30,138 nucleotides of DNA from a virus (IMGVR_UViG_3300036770_001984:1-30138), one strand, 5' to 3'; shown: positions 1 to 6,711, counted from the stretch's first letter. Notes: a model not told the origin generated them from the letters alone. Numbers and translations are program-made.

Positions 1-1
1 C

Positions 2-64
2 CGTAAGGCGTTTGAGCGCGAGTTCCCCTCAACTGCCGTCGTTCGTGTCCAGGAGGTTGATTGA
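2..64 (+). CDS. C-terminal end of an unidentified protein (cut by window edge)
   Basis: The second frame is open from the window edge to a TGA and encodes about 20 residues ending in VRVQEVD. Its stop lies at an AGGAGG-containing junction (50-55), which is how the following small genes are also joined. It probably is the tail of the preceding gene of the plus-strand cluster. Too little is visible to assign a function. Confidence 0.5.
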   Translation, partial: RKAFEREFPSTAVVRVQEVD

Positions 65-281
65 TGCCGCTCCCCGTTGTGATCGCGAGCGTGCTTCGCG
101 CAGTCTTGACCAGCGCTACCGGCTGGAACGCCACCGCCAAGCTATGGCCAAGGCCCATGCCCGTGGCAGAGCCCTAGGGAACCTGGTGGTCGTCGTGCTG
201 TCGCTGCTGGCCTGCCTGATGGCCGCACACGCACTGCACGCCGACCAGCAGCAGATGCAGCAGCTGCAACAGCTGCGGTGA
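57..281 (+). CDS. Small single-pass membrane protein, unknown function
   Basis: An N-terminal half rich in Arg and charged residues (DRERASRSLDQRYRLERHRQ) is followed by one hydrophobic segment (LGNLVVVVLSLLACLMAAHAL) and a short Gln-rich tail. The layout suggests a positively charged cytoplasmic side and one membrane helix. The start is uncertain: TTG at 57 lies too close to the AGGAGG at 50-55, and ATG at 144 is the first in-frame ATG and would leave mainly the membrane helix. Its TGA overlaps the ATG of the next gene. No family recognised. Confidence 0.5.
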   Translation: MIDAAPRCDRERASRSLDQRYRLERHRQAMAKAHARGRALGNLVVVVLSLLACLMAAHALHADQQQMQQLQQLR

Positions 282-457
282 TGACCGTCTGCGCCAGTTG
301 CCGGCATGCACAGCACGGCGATCAGCTCCGCTGTGGGCTGACCGGCGCGGTGGTGACACCGAGCAACTGGTGCGAACACTGGAGCCATTCCGATGAACCA
401 AACTCAGCAGATCGAAGACAGCCTCCCAACGGGAGAAGGCCACACCAGAACGAGTGA
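281..457 (+). CDS. Small Cys-rich (putative zinc-binding) phage protein
   Basis: The ATG overlaps the preceding stop (GTGATG) and the frame stays open for 58 codons. The N-terminal part contains CASCRHAQHGDQLRCG followed by NWCEHW, giving four cysteines with flanking His residues, as in small phage zinc-ribbon-like proteins. The C-terminal third is polar, overlaps the start of the next gene in another frame and may be unstructured. The specific function is unknown; nucleic-acid binding is only a guess. Confidence 0.55.
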   Translation: MTVCASCRHAQHGDQLRCGLTGAVVTPSNWCEHWSHSDEPNSADRRQPPNGRRPHQNE

Positions 458-617
458 CCCGGCCGCCCAGCTCTGGCCGGTTGTCATCACCTTCAGCTCT
501 GGCGCCAAGCCGATGAAGACCACGATCAGGGCCACCGGCCCAACGCAGGCGGAGCAGTTCGCCCGCAATCGCCACCCCTATGTCCGCTCCGTGAGCGTGG
601 AGCGAAAGCCGGCATGA
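393..617 (+). CDS. Hypothetical small phage protein
   Basis: The 74-residue product has a polar N-terminus and a core (WPVVITFSSGAKPMKTTIRA then TQAEQFARNRHPYV) with the look of a small alpha/beta fold. It overlaps the preceding Cys-rich gene at its start and the following gene by 4 bp (ATGA), consistent with translational coupling in the plus-strand cluster. No family recognised. Confidence 0.6.
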   Translation: MNQTQQIEDSLPTGEGHTRTSDPAAQLWPVVITFSSGAKPMKTTIRATGPTQAEQFARNRHPYVRSVSVERKPA

Positions 618-895
618 CTGACCTACTCATCACCTTCGCCGGCACCGCTGCCGCGATCACCTTCTGGGAGCTGGTTAAGCAGGTGGGCGTCCGCCTCACC
701 CAGGCCTACGCCCCACCCGCCGTCGCTGCTGGCCTGGTGGCACTCGATCGCCTGCTGCCCCAGCTGCTGGCCGATGGCGTCACCGGCACCGAGCTGGAAC
801 AGCGGCTGCGCACCGAGCTGGGCCAGCTGACCGGCAGTGAGTGGCGGGCCATCCGTCAACGCTTTGACCCTGCAATCTTTCTCGACCACCAATGA
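614..895 (+). CDS. Hypothetical phage protein with N-terminal hydrophobic segment
   Basis: The start overlaps the upstream stop as ATGA, and its own TGA overlaps the next ATG. The 93-residue product begins with a hydrophobic stretch (LLITFAGTAAAITFWELV) that could be a weak membrane segment, followed by an amphipathic helical region rich in Leu and Gln. Function unknown; a membrane-associated accessory protein is possible. Confidence 0.6.
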   Translation: MTDLLITFAGTAAAITFWELVKQVGVRLTQAYAPPAVAAGLVALDRLLPQLLADGVTGTELEQRLRTELGQLTGSEWRAIRQRFDPAIFLDHQ

Positions 896-1047
896 CCGAT
901 TCCGAAATGGAAGTGCTGCTGCGCACCTGGTGGCAGCAGAGCTACCCGACACCACCAGGACCGCATGCGGTGATGACGCATCTGGGATGGGGCCGGTTCC
1001 TGCTCCAGATGATCGAGAAACAGCAGCAACAGGAGCAGCAACGATGA
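892..1047 (+). CDS. Short Trp/Gln-rich hypothetical protein (51 aa)
   Basis: Begins MTDSEMEVLLRTWWQQSYPT and continues through MTHLGWGRFLLQMIEKQQQQ to a Gln-rich end. Both ends overlap their neighbours by 4 bp (ATGA), the same coupling as in adjacent genes, which is the main reason to accept so short a frame. The paired Trp residues and W-G-R-F segment look like a small helical protein of phage type. No function assigned. Confidence 0.6.
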   Translation: MTDSEMEVLLRTWWQQSYPTPPGPHAVMTHLGWGRFLLQMIEKQQQQEQQR

Positions 1048-1349
1048 ACCATCAACTCCGCGTCGCCCTCTGCCACAGCATCACCGCCCGCGCCCACCTG
1101 GCCGGAGCTGAGGCGGCTGAGCTGGAGGCGCAAGCTGACGCCTTGGCCGGCGATCCGCCTGCACGATTTGACGATGCCACCGCCAGTCAGCGCATTGCGT
1201 TTGGCCTGGCGTGTGCCGCGCAATCCGCCCGCCGCCGCTACTGGCGCGAGCAGGAGGCGTGCGAGCTGCTCCATGGCCGTCGCTGGCCTGAAGCCGAAGC
1301 GCTGGGGGTGGAGCCGACGGCCGCGGTTTCTACCAGCCAGCAAGGCTAA
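1044..1349 (+). CDS. Hypothetical Ala/Glu-rich helical protein
   Basis: Starts at the ATG that overlaps the previous TGA and encodes 101 residues. The sequence is mostly helical (HLAGAEAAELEAQADALAG, then SQRIAFGLACAAQSARRRYW) with a polar tail. There is no recognisable motif or membrane segment. It is part of the tightly overlapping cluster and is followed five bases later by a gene of visibly lower GC content. Confidence 0.6.
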   Translation: MNHQLRVALCHSITARAHLAGAEAAELEAQADALAGDPPARFDDATASQRIAFGLACAAQSARRRYWREQEACELLHGRRWPEAEALGVEPTAAVSTSQQG

Positions 1350-1354
1350 GGCAG

Positions 1355-1657
1355 ATGAGCGACTTTAAGGTAACGCCAATCTCTGTTGCTATTCATCACG
1401 AGTCAGAAAATCCGATTTTTGGGGAACATGGGGGCAAAGGTGAAGGCATCTTGCACGTTTCCGTTGACAGCGATGGTGGCACGGAGTTTCTCGTAATTAA
1501 GCAACTGGAAGACGAACCGGATCCAGGTGTTATCCGGCTTAACGCAAGGGAGCTTCCGTACCTGCTCCAGGCCGCTCAGCACCTTGGTTTGATCACGGAG
1601 CGCTCAACATGGCTTATCGAACCTGCCACAAGTGAAGGAGTCTTGAGGAATGGCTGA
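1355..1657 (+). CDS. Hypothetical protein, lower GC than neighbours
   Basis: Encodes 100 residues: an N-terminal beta-rich part (VTPISVAIHHESENPIFG, ILHVSVDSDGGTEFLVIKQL) and a C-terminal helix (ELPYLLQAAQHLGLI). The first half is noticeably richer in A and T than the genes on either side, which suggests recent acquisition or weaker codon adaptation. The start follows a short gap after the preceding TAA. No family recognised. Confidence 0.65.
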   Translation: MSDFKVTPISVAIHHESENPIFGEHGGKGEGILHVSVDSDGGTEFLVIKQLEDEPDPGVIRLNARELPYLLQAAQHLGLITERSTWLIEPATSEGVLRNG

Positions 1658-1838
1658 ACTTTCCCCCGCTGCAGAGGCTGCATGGGAGGCCTTCAACGAA
1701 GACGAAGCTGGCGTCTTTGTTGACTACGGCGAGAAACTCGCCGCAGCATTTCGCGCTGTGGCCCTTTACCTCGATCACGACTGCCAACAACTCCTCGCCA
1801 TCGCCGCCGAACTGGAGGGCTCCAATGATCCTGCCTGA
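1650..1838 (+). CDS. Hypothetical small acidic helical protein
   Basis: Overlaps the preceding gene by 8 bp and the following dCTP deaminase start by 14 bp. The 62-residue product is acidic and helical (PAAEAAWEAFNEDEAGVFVD, then KLAAAFRAVALYLDHDCQQL). Its position directly before the deaminase suggests coexpression, but nothing in the sequence identifies a role. Confidence 0.6.
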   Translation: MAELSPAAEAAWEAFNEDEAGVFVDYGEKLAAAFRAVALYLDHDCQQLLAIAAELEGSNDPA

Positions 1839-2334
1839 CCTTGAGATCCACCAGCTCTGCACCGCAGGCATGGTGACGCCCTTCGACCCATCGCTCGTCA
1901 ACCCCGCCAGCCTGGATGTCAGGCTCGGCCAGCAGCTGCTGATCGAGTCGGCTGAGAGCCGCAAGATGGCCAGCTATCCATTCCACCTCCACAGCGAGGA
2001 CGATCCTTATCTAATGGTTCCAGGTCAGTTCGTGCTGACTCCGACGCTGGAGTTCGTGCGAGTGCCTGACACCTGCAACGCTCAGTTCGTCCTGAAGTCC
2101 TCCCGCGCCCGCGAAGGAATCGAGCATCTTCTGGCCGGATACCTGGACCCAGGGTTCCACGGCGTGATCACCCTGGAGCTGCACAACAGCCGTCAGCTTC
2201 ACGCCGTCCCGATCTGGCCAGGGATGCGAATTGGCCAGCTCGTATTCAGTCAAATGCTGGCACCGCCAAAGCGCTCCTATGCCGTCACGGGACGGTATCA
2301 GGGCGACACCACAGTCATGGAGTCCAGGGGATGA
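1825..2334 (+). CDS. dcd: dCTP deaminase (dUTPase superfamily fold)
   Basis: Converts dCTP to dUTP (or dUMP in bifunctional relatives), feeding thymidylate synthesis for phage DNA. The 169-residue product carries the family motifs in order: SLDVRLG (residues 29-35), KSSRAR (91-96, matching the SSxAR signature), DPGFHGVITLEL (108-119, containing the Glu that corresponds to the catalytic Glu of dCTP deaminases) and GMRIGQLVF (133-141). It is slightly shorter than the typical bacterial enzyme of about 190 residues, as is common for archaeal and phage forms. The ATG at 1825 gives MILPDLEI, a normal N-terminus. Whether it is mono- or bifunctional cannot be told. Confidence 0.9.
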   Translation: MILPDLEIHQLCTAGMVTPFDPSLVNPASLDVRLGQQLLIESAESRKMASYPFHLHSEDDPYLMVPGQFVLTPTLEFVRVPDTCNAQFVLKSSRAREGIEHLLAGYLDPGFHGVITLELHNSRQLHAVPIWPGMRIGQLVFSQMLAPPKRSYAVTGRYQGDTTVMESRG

Positions 2335-2678
2335 CCACGCCACACAAGGCCACGCCGGAGCAGTGGGAACACGTTGAGCAGCGCATCCTGGCCATTGACC
2401 CTGGTTGCTCTTGCCTCATCGAACTCCGCGACCGCCTCGCCGCGCTGGAGGCTGCCGCCAACTCATCAGCCGGGCTTACAGGTTCACCCGCTCCGGCTGG
2501 CGGACTGATGCAGGCGGTCGGCGCCGCCATCTGCAGCATTGCGGACTGCGGCGACACGCCGCCCAACTGGGCGCCAGAGGCCCGCGCCGCAATTCAAGCC
2601 GTCGCTGAGTGGTTCGACGCAATCGGCTACGGCGCCACCGCCAGCATCCTGCGCCAGGAGCTGCGGCGCCATGGCTGA
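2331..2678 (+). CDS. Hypothetical phage protein with PEQW/ELRDRLAALE helical motif
   Basis: Encodes 115 residues beginning with a TPEQWEHVEQRI...CLIELRDRLAALEAA segment, a short helical module that recurs at the N-terminus of many cyanophage hypothetical proteins. A Pro/Gly linker follows, then a helical C-terminus (ARAAIQAVAEWFDAIGYG). It overlaps the deaminase stop by 4 bp and the next start by 8 bp. Function unknown. Confidence 0.65.
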   Translation: MTTPHKATPEQWEHVEQRILAIDPGCSCLIELRDRLAALEAAANSSAGLTGSPAPAGGLMQAVGAAICSIADCGDTPPNWAPEARAAIQAVAEWFDAIGYGATASILRQELRRHG

Positions 2679-2904
2679 CCACCTCCAACCCGGCGACATC
2701 TGGCGCCATCCGGGCATGGGCAATCTCTACGTCACCGACGAAGACATCGACCTGCGGCCCGGCTACTTGAAGTGCTACTGGGCCATGGGCGGCAACAGCA
2801 ACGCTCCCTGGACCTTTATGGATGCCACACGCACCGCTGGCCTGACGCTGATCCAGCGGCTCGGCGAGCGCGGCCCTGACGGTGAATGGAGGCTCAAGCG
2901 ATGA
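2671..2904 (+). CDS. Hypothetical 77-aa phage protein
   Basis: The ATG at 2671, overlapping the preceding gene, gives MADHLQPGDIWRHPGMGNLY; an upstream extension would duplicate the preceding coding frame. The product has a compact beta-like pattern (YVTDEDIDLRPGYLKCYWAM...WTFMDA) and ends in a basic tail. It overlaps the next gene by 4 bp. No family recognised. Confidence 0.6.
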   Translation: MADHLQPGDIWRHPGMGNLYVTDEDIDLRPGYLKCYWAMGGNSNAPWTFMDATRTAGLTLIQRLGERGPDGEWRLKR

Positions 2905-3311
2905 GCGGCGTGACCTGCCCCGCCTGCGGCGAAACCGCTCGCGCTGTCGTTGAGAGCCGCCGGCTGACCGATCGCGTGCGTCGTCGCTGCAGCTGTGCCG
3001 CCTGCGGCGAACGCTTCACCACCCTGGAGCTGCGCCAGGATCAGATCACTGCCGAGGCCAACCGTGCCGCGGCCGCCAGGGCCAGCCGGCTACTGAGCCG
3101 CTTCCACCAGCTGGAGCAGGCCACGGCCGCACTACGGCAGCTGCTCGATGCCGAGCTGAGCGCACCGGATGCACCGGACCTGCAGGCACTTGATGCCACC
3201 TGCGAGCAGTGCCTCCACTGGACAGGTCACTGCGGGCTGGGCTTCCCGGATCCGGTGGAGGAAGGCACCAGCTTCGCCCAGGAGTGCGCGTCCTTTGCGG
3301 GGGTGGCGTGA
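2901..3311 (+). CDS. NrdR-like zinc-ribbon protein with a second Cys cluster
   Basis: The N-terminal 45 residues match the zinc ribbon of the transcriptional repressor NrdR: CPACGETARAVVESR, then RRRCSCAACGERFTTLELR. The ATP-cone domain that makes up the rest of true NrdR is missing. In its place are a helical region (about residues 50-90) and a second cluster, CEQCLHWTGHCGLGFPDP...FAQECASF, a Cys motif common in cyanophage proteins. DNA or RNA binding through the ribbon is likely; regulation of ribonucleotide reduction is not supported. It starts at the ATG overlapping the previous stop. Confidence 0.65.
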   Translation: MSGVTCPACGETARAVVESRRLTDRVRRRCSCAACGERFTTLELRQDQITAEANRAAAARASRLLSRFHQLEQATAALRQLLDAELSAPDAPDLQALDATCEQCLHWTGHCGLGFPDPVEEGTSFAQECASFAGVA

Positions 3312-3604
3312 TGGCCCGCGTCCTGCTCACCCTCTCCGAAGCCGCCGAAGCTCTCGGCGTCAGCAAGCGCCACGTTGAGCGGCTGGTGGCCGAGGCCGAC
3401 GCCAACCGCAAGAGCCGGTGGCGATGGGGCAGGGAGCTGATCGACCTGGCACCCGTCGGCGCCAGCCGGCGCACAGTCAGGGTCAACCTGGCAGCGGTGG
3501 TGCCGCATCTCCCAGCAACGCCCGCTCCGCTGCCTCTGCCACCAAGTGCGGCTGAATGTGCGCCCGGTAGGTCTTCGCGTGCTGCGTCGGCGTGTGCCCC
3601 ATGA
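3311..3604 (+). CDS. Excisionase-like helix-turn-helix protein
   Basis: Begins MARVLLTLSEAAEALGVSKR, the typical start of the MerR/excisionase-type winged HTH (LTLSEAAEALGVSKRHVERL) in which one small domain reads a DNA site. The basic RKSRWRWGRELID segment follows. The C-terminal Pro/Ala-rich third overlaps the integrase gene in the opposite direction for 122 bp. Pairing with the adjacent integrase suggests a recombination directionality factor, though a regulator is also possible. Coupled to the upstream gene by a GTGATG junction. Confidence 0.65.
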   Translation: MARVLLTLSEAAEALGVSKRHVERLVAEADANRKSRWRWGRELIDLAPVGASRRTVRVNLAAVVPHLPATPAPLPLPPSAAECAPGRSSRAASACAP

Positions 3605-4499
3605 GCCGCGCCGCGGTGTAGATGTCCAGCCTGCTGCCGCCGGTGCTCCACAGCCGGCCCGCATAGGCATGGCGCAGCGCATAGGGCCGCCACGGAAGCC
3701 CTCGGCACTGCCGCCACAGCCACTTCGCCACCACGTCCGGCCGGGCGTGGGCCGCACCGGGCAGGGTTGGCCGCAGCCGCCGGTCATGCAGCCGGAACCG
3801 CTCCACCCACTCGCGCGGCAATGGCACCACGGTGCGGAAGCCGGTCTTCGTGGCTTCTGCCACCTGGCAGTAGTCCCGGTCAATCAGCACCGCGCCTTCG
3901 ATCTCGTGGGGCCGCAGACCATAGGTCGCCATCATCCCCAGGTACCAGGCCGCTGGCCCTGAGCCTTCGACCCACGCGATGATCTCGTCATCGGTCGGCA
4001 CCGCCACCGCTGCAGCGTCGCGGTAGGTCGGCGCCGGCACCTCCGGGAACGGCACGGCCACCAGCTTCGCTAGGTGGCGCAGCAGGTAGAACAGCTCCTT
4101 GTAGGAGCAGCTGCCCCGGTCGTACTTCTGCAGTGCCTCGGCGATGCTGTCGCTCGTCACCTGCCCACCGGGCGGCAGCTGGCGGAGCCGGCCCATGTAG
4201 TTGATCTCCCAGGTGCTCTCTGACGTGCGGCCGAGCACCACCCGGGCCCGGTAGAGCTTGGCGATCGCGTCCCGCCAGGTGATGCCCGGTTCCGCACCGG
4301 TCCAGTAGCCCCACTCGAACGTGCCGGCCTTGAGCTGTCGCTCCAGGGTCTGCAGCTGCTTGGCGGCAATGCGGCGGTTGACCGGCGTGTCGTCGAGCCG
4401 CAAGGCGATCCGCGCCTGCTTCAGCCCCGGCTGGCCGTCGCGCCGGGGCACCCTGGCCACCAGGTAGAGGCGGCCCTGCTGGGCGTTGATCGAGGCCAT
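3483..4499 (-). CDS. int: Tyrosine site-specific recombinase (phage integrase)
   Basis: Catalyses integration and, with a directionality factor, excision between attP and attB. The 338-residue product has an N-terminal arm-binding and core-binding part (residues 1-165) and a C-terminal catalytic domain. Visible active-site residues are Arg196 (GLRPHEIEG), Lys218 (TKTGFR), Arg276 (YALRHAYA, with Tyr where many relatives have the first His), His302 (LMGHT) and the nucleophile Tyr311 (KTYRAH). The ATG at 4499 is followed by a normal N-terminus. Its 3' end overlaps the excisionase-like gene. Its presence marks the phage as temperate. Confidence 0.92.
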   Translation of the reverse strand: MASINAQQGRLYLVARVPRRDGQPGLKQARIALRLDDTPVNRRIAAKQLQTLERQLKAGTFEWGYWTGAEPGITWRDAIAKLYRARVVLGRTSESTWEINYMGRLRQLPPGGQVTSDSIAEALQKYDRGSCSYKELFYLLRHLAKLVAVPFPEVPAPTYRDAAAVAVPTDDEIIAWVEGSGPAAWYLGMMATYGLRPHEIEGAVLIDRDYCQVAEATKTGFRTVVPLPREWVERFRLHDRRLRPTLPGAAHARPDVVAKWLWRQCRGLPWRPYALRHAYAGRLWSTGGSRLDIYTAARLMGHTPTQHAKTYRAHIQPHLVAEAAERALLGDAAPPLPG

Positions 4500-4537
4500 G
4501 AGGAATACGACCGTGACGGACAGGACAGATGAGCCCG

Positions 4538-4554
4538 ATGCACGGGCCGTGCAT
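4538..4554. promoter_or_regulatory. Palindrome ATGCACGG-G-CCGTGCAT upstream of int
   Basis: Two perfect 8-base arms flank a single G, 39 bases upstream of the integrase start. Perfect short palindromes in this position are often repressor operators; it could also be an integrase core or arm site. It lacks a T-run, so it is unlikely to be a terminator. Confidence 0.4.
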
Positions 4555-4759
4555 TCCTACCCGATCTCCTGTCGTTTCCGGTCGGTTGCTGTCGTCTGCG
4601 GCAGGCTGCTGCTGGTGGTCAGATCCCCTGCCCCGCAGCCACTCTGGGCTCTACGCCTGGCCAGCACTGCCAGATACAGATCCTCGTCAACTTCCCGGAT
4701 GTCGTAGTCACAGGCCAGTCACCGCAGCCGGTCTCAGGTGGTGTGCATAGAGCATGCAT

Positions 4760-4774
4760 CCGGCAACCTGAGCC
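4760..4774 (+). promoter_or_regulatory. Junction motif copy, directly before ATG 4775
   Basis: CCGGCAACCTGAGCC ends at the base before the ATG. It is oriented with the downstream plus-strand gene and carries a TGA three bases before the start codon, as at the 10757 copy. Confidence 0.55.
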
Positions 4775-4987
4775 ATGACCGACCTGCCGACCTGGGAAGT
4801 GATCCCCCGCGGGGGCCAGCTGGTCTGGCGGGTCTGCGGCATGGGGCTCTGCATCGAGGACACCTGCGGCCAGCGTGCCCTGTCAGAGTTCGAGGCCCTG
4901 TGCCGCTCCAAGGGCATCGAGCCGCCCAGCGCCGGCCCCAATCAGCCCCGGCGCGGACCGTCAGAGGTGGACGAGCCCGGGGTCTGA
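4775..4987 (+). CDS. Hypothetical moron-like protein
   Basis: A lone plus-strand gene between minus-strand int and HNH. It encodes 70 residues (MTDLPTWEVIPRGGQLVWRV, then GMGLCIEDTCGQRALSEFEALC), with four Cys residues that could bind metal. A perfect junction-motif copy abuts its ATG. It converges with the HNH gene and overlaps its 3' end by 27 bp. Its isolated orientation suggests a moron inserted by recombination. Function unknown. Confidence 0.6.
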   Translation: MTDLPTWEVIPRGGQLVWRVCGMGLCIEDTCGQRALSEFEALCRSKGIEPPSAGPNQPRRGPSEVDEPGV

Positions 4988-5287
4988 GCCGCGGATCCAG
5001 TCCAGCAGCCGCTGCTCACGCCCTGCGCTCCAGCCGTGGTGAGCACGGAACCACTCCAGCGCGTCGGCGTGACCCTTGCCCAGGTTGCAGGCCGAGCAGG
5101 CCGGCACCAGGTTCTCCCTGGCGGTGATGCCACCACGGGCCAGCGGGCGGACGTGATCAAGCGTGTCTGCGTCAGCGCCGCAATAGGCGCAGTCGCTGCC
5201 CCAGTCGGCGAAGATCCCGCGCCGCAGCCGGATCTTGCTGTCCCGCTTCGTCACCAGCTCGGCCCCGTCGATGTGGTGGTGGAGCAC
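4961..5287 (-). CDS. HNH endonuclease
   Basis: The core reads CAYCGADADTLDHVRPLARG, then NLVPACSACNLGKG: two CxxC pairs hold a structural zinc, DH is the metal-binding catalytic pair, and the Asn of ENLVPAC completes the HNH signature. At 108 residues it is a minimal one-domain nuclease. Such genes either act in phage DNA packaging next to the terminase or are free-standing homing or defence nucleases; here it sits beside lysis genes, far from any visible terminase. It starts seven bases after the endolysin stop. Confidence 0.85.
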   Translation of the reverse strand: MLHHHIDGAELVTKRDSKIRLRRGIFADWGSDCAYCGADADTLDHVRPLARGGITARENLVPACSACNLGKGHADALEWFRAHHGWSAGREQRLLDWIRGSDPGLVHL

Positions 5288-5293
5288 GCCGGA

Positions 5294-6352
5294 TCAGTAG
5301 TCCCAGCGCACGCGCGGACGCCCGGCCCTGATGCCGAGATGCACAAACCCTTTCGGCGCGCCGTAGCCCAGGCTGTAGGGCCACTCCTTGTCGCACCAGT
5401 CCTGCACGACCCGGATCGGCGCACCATCGACGTAGAAGTCCACAGCGCCGACCCCCGGTGCGTCGTAGAGGTGCTCACTGTTGCTGGCGCCGCCCACGCT
5501 GCGATTGATCGCCAGTGGCCGGTAGCCGCTGGTGATGATCACCGGCTTGCCGAACCGTGAGCGCACCCGCTCCATGAATGCCGCCAGCTCAGCGGCAGTG
5601 TCCACCTGGTGTTGAGCGGTGAATCGCCGCGCCTCCTGGCCCAGGGCGAACTCACCGAGCGTGAAGTGCGCCGAGATCCTGGTGCTGAACGGATCGCCCG
5701 GGCGGACGCGGCCTGGCTGCGGCTCCTGCTGCTTGCCGGTGAACAGCGCCACCTCTGCCGCCCGCCGCCGTGTCAGGCCTGGCAGCACGCCGCTACCGCC
5801 CTTGTTCCAGCGTGGCAGCTCCTCACGCACCACCAGCGCCGGATCATCACCGCGGATCAGCCGCTTGCGCAGGGTGCTCTCCTGCAGGGCGCCAATGCCG
5901 ACGTTGTAGGCAAAGCTCGTGAGCGCCGCCTGGCGGTTGGCATTCCAGTCGGCTGCCATCGGCAGCGCCGTCAGCATGCCGTGGTGGAACTCGCGCACAT
6001 CCCGCAGCAAAGCATCATCGGCCTGCTGCTGCGTCCAGACGGTGCCGGGTCCGATGCGAAAGCCGGTGCTACCCCAACCGATCGTCCACGGCTCACCGCC
6101 GGTGCCGGGGTCCGGGTAGGCCTTGAGCTTGCAGCCCTCGAACTCCTTGATGATCGCCAGGCATGGCGTCAGCCAGTCCACGCCAGGGCTGGGGCTGGCC
6201 TGCGGCTTGGCCGGTGGATCAGCCCGCCACAGCTCCGCGAACTCCGCCAGCACCGGCGACGGGATCCGCTCCTGCAGCCAGTTCAGCGCTGCTGTCTGGT
6301 GGCTCAGCCCCTGGTAGGCCTTGGCGACATTGACGAGCCTGATGTCAGCCAC
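5294..6352 (-). CDS. Two-domain endolysin: GH24 muramidase plus M15 peptidase
   Basis: Degrades host peptidoglycan at lysis. Residues 1-50 form a helical N-terminal module. Residues 60-206 are a T4-type/GH24 lysozyme: Glu72 in EFEGCKLKAYPDPG is the likely general acid, followed by WTIGWGST and SFAYNVG. Residues 225-352 are an M15-type zinc D-Ala-D-Ala peptidase: TSGYRP, SEH (His294), AVDFY (Asp305) and FVHLG (His338) supply the metal and catalytic residues. The fusion cuts both glycan and peptide bonds. The GTG at 6352 lies after a junction motif; no signal peptide is seen, so export would depend on a holin. Confidence 0.88.
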   Translation of the reverse strand: MADIRLVNVAKAYQGLSHQTAALNWLQERIPSPVLAEFAELWRADPPAKPQASPSPGVDWLTPCLAIIKEFEGCKLKAYPDPGTGGEPWTIGWGSTGFRIGPGTVWTQQQADDALLRDVREFHHGMLTALPMAADWNANRQAALTSFAYNVGIGALQESTLRKRLIRGDDPALVVREELPRWNKGGSGVLPGLTRRRAAEVALFTGKQQEPQPGRVRPGDPFSTRISAHFTLGEFALGQEARRFTAQHQVDTAAELAAFMERVRSRFGKPVIITSGYRPLAINRSVGGASNSEHLYDAPGVGAVDFYVDGAPIRVVQDWCDKEWPYSLGYGAPKGFVHLGIRAGRPRVRWDY

Positions 6353-6368
6353 GGGCGGGAGGCGTGTC

Positions 6369-6392
6369 CCTCAGGTTTCCGGCAACCTCAGG
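6369..6392. promoter_or_regulatory. Two divergent junction motifs sharing one CCGG
   Basis: The minus strand reads CCGGAAACCTGAGG (6369-6382) towards the endolysin, and the plus strand reads CCGGCAACCTCAGG (6379-6392) towards gene 6409. They share the central CCGG, giving a near-perfect 24-bp palindrome. Divergent genes served by head-to-head copies fit a directional signal. Confidence 0.55.
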
Positions 6393-6408
6393 CAGCTGCC
6401 GGCCTGTG

Positions 6409-6711
6409 ATGACCGCGCCGACCGTGGCCTGGGGAGCCGCCAGGCTGTTCCAGCTGCCGAACGGCCAGCACCTGTGGGGACGGGAGTTCGAGCTGCTGCC
6501 TGCCGGGACGATGATGGCCGCCGGGGCGATCCTGCATGGCTTGGCCGGGCTGGAGGCCACCGTCGGCAGCGACAACCTGGCCCGGGTGCCGGCTGGCAGT
6601 GCGCCCGTCGTCTACGCGATCCGCGACACCAGCTGCGAGGAACTGGAGGTCTACGGGTCGGACGTTCTGGAGAGCTACCGCCAGCGGCAGCTGCAGGATG
6701 CTCAGGGCTGA
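6409..6711 (+). CDS. Hypothetical moron-like beta-rich protein
   Basis: A plus-strand gene between minus-strand lysis genes. The ATG at 6409 gives 100 residues: MTAPTVAWGAARLFQLPNGQ, then REFELLPAGTMMAAGA and ATVGSDNLARVPAGSAPVVY, a beta-rich pattern like small virion or decoration proteins. An in-frame GTG at 6364 would put the junction motif inside the gene, so the ATG is preferred. It converges with gene 6702 (10-bp overlap). The minus frame over the same DNA is low-complexity and was rejected. Function unknown. Confidence 0.6.
   Translation: MTAPTVAWGAARLFQLPNGQHLWGREFELLPAGTMMAAGAILHGLAGLEATVGSDNLARVPAGSAPVVYAIRDTSCEELEVYGSDVLESYRQRQLQDAQG

Larger units (their letters stand above)
4500..4774. 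other. Intergenic region between divergent integrase and gene 4775 (possible attP and control region)
   Basis: No coding frame longer than a few dozen codons looks real here. The region holds a palindrome (4538-4554), an inverted repeat CTCAGGT/ACCTGAG (4733-4739 and 4766-4772), and near 4585-4592 on the minus strand a CCGGAAAC resembling the junction motif. Its place beside int makes it the best candidate for attP and for promoters of the divergent genes. No tRNA-like fold was seen. Assignment is by position only. Confidence 0.4.

Noticed and set aside
63-176. Small frame from ATG 63 with AGGAGG seven bases upstream
   Set aside because: Good spacing, but the 37-codon product (MPLPVVIASV...) has no protein-like pattern, and the overlapping frame encodes a charged segment plus a membrane helix. 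Not fully excluded.
2901-3311. True NrdR repressor
   Set aside because: Only the zinc ribbon matches; the ATP-cone domain is absent.
4500-4774. tRNA gene or attachment core beside int
   Set aside because: No cloverleaf or CCA-proximal T-loop sequence was found; an attP core cannot be defined without the host junction.
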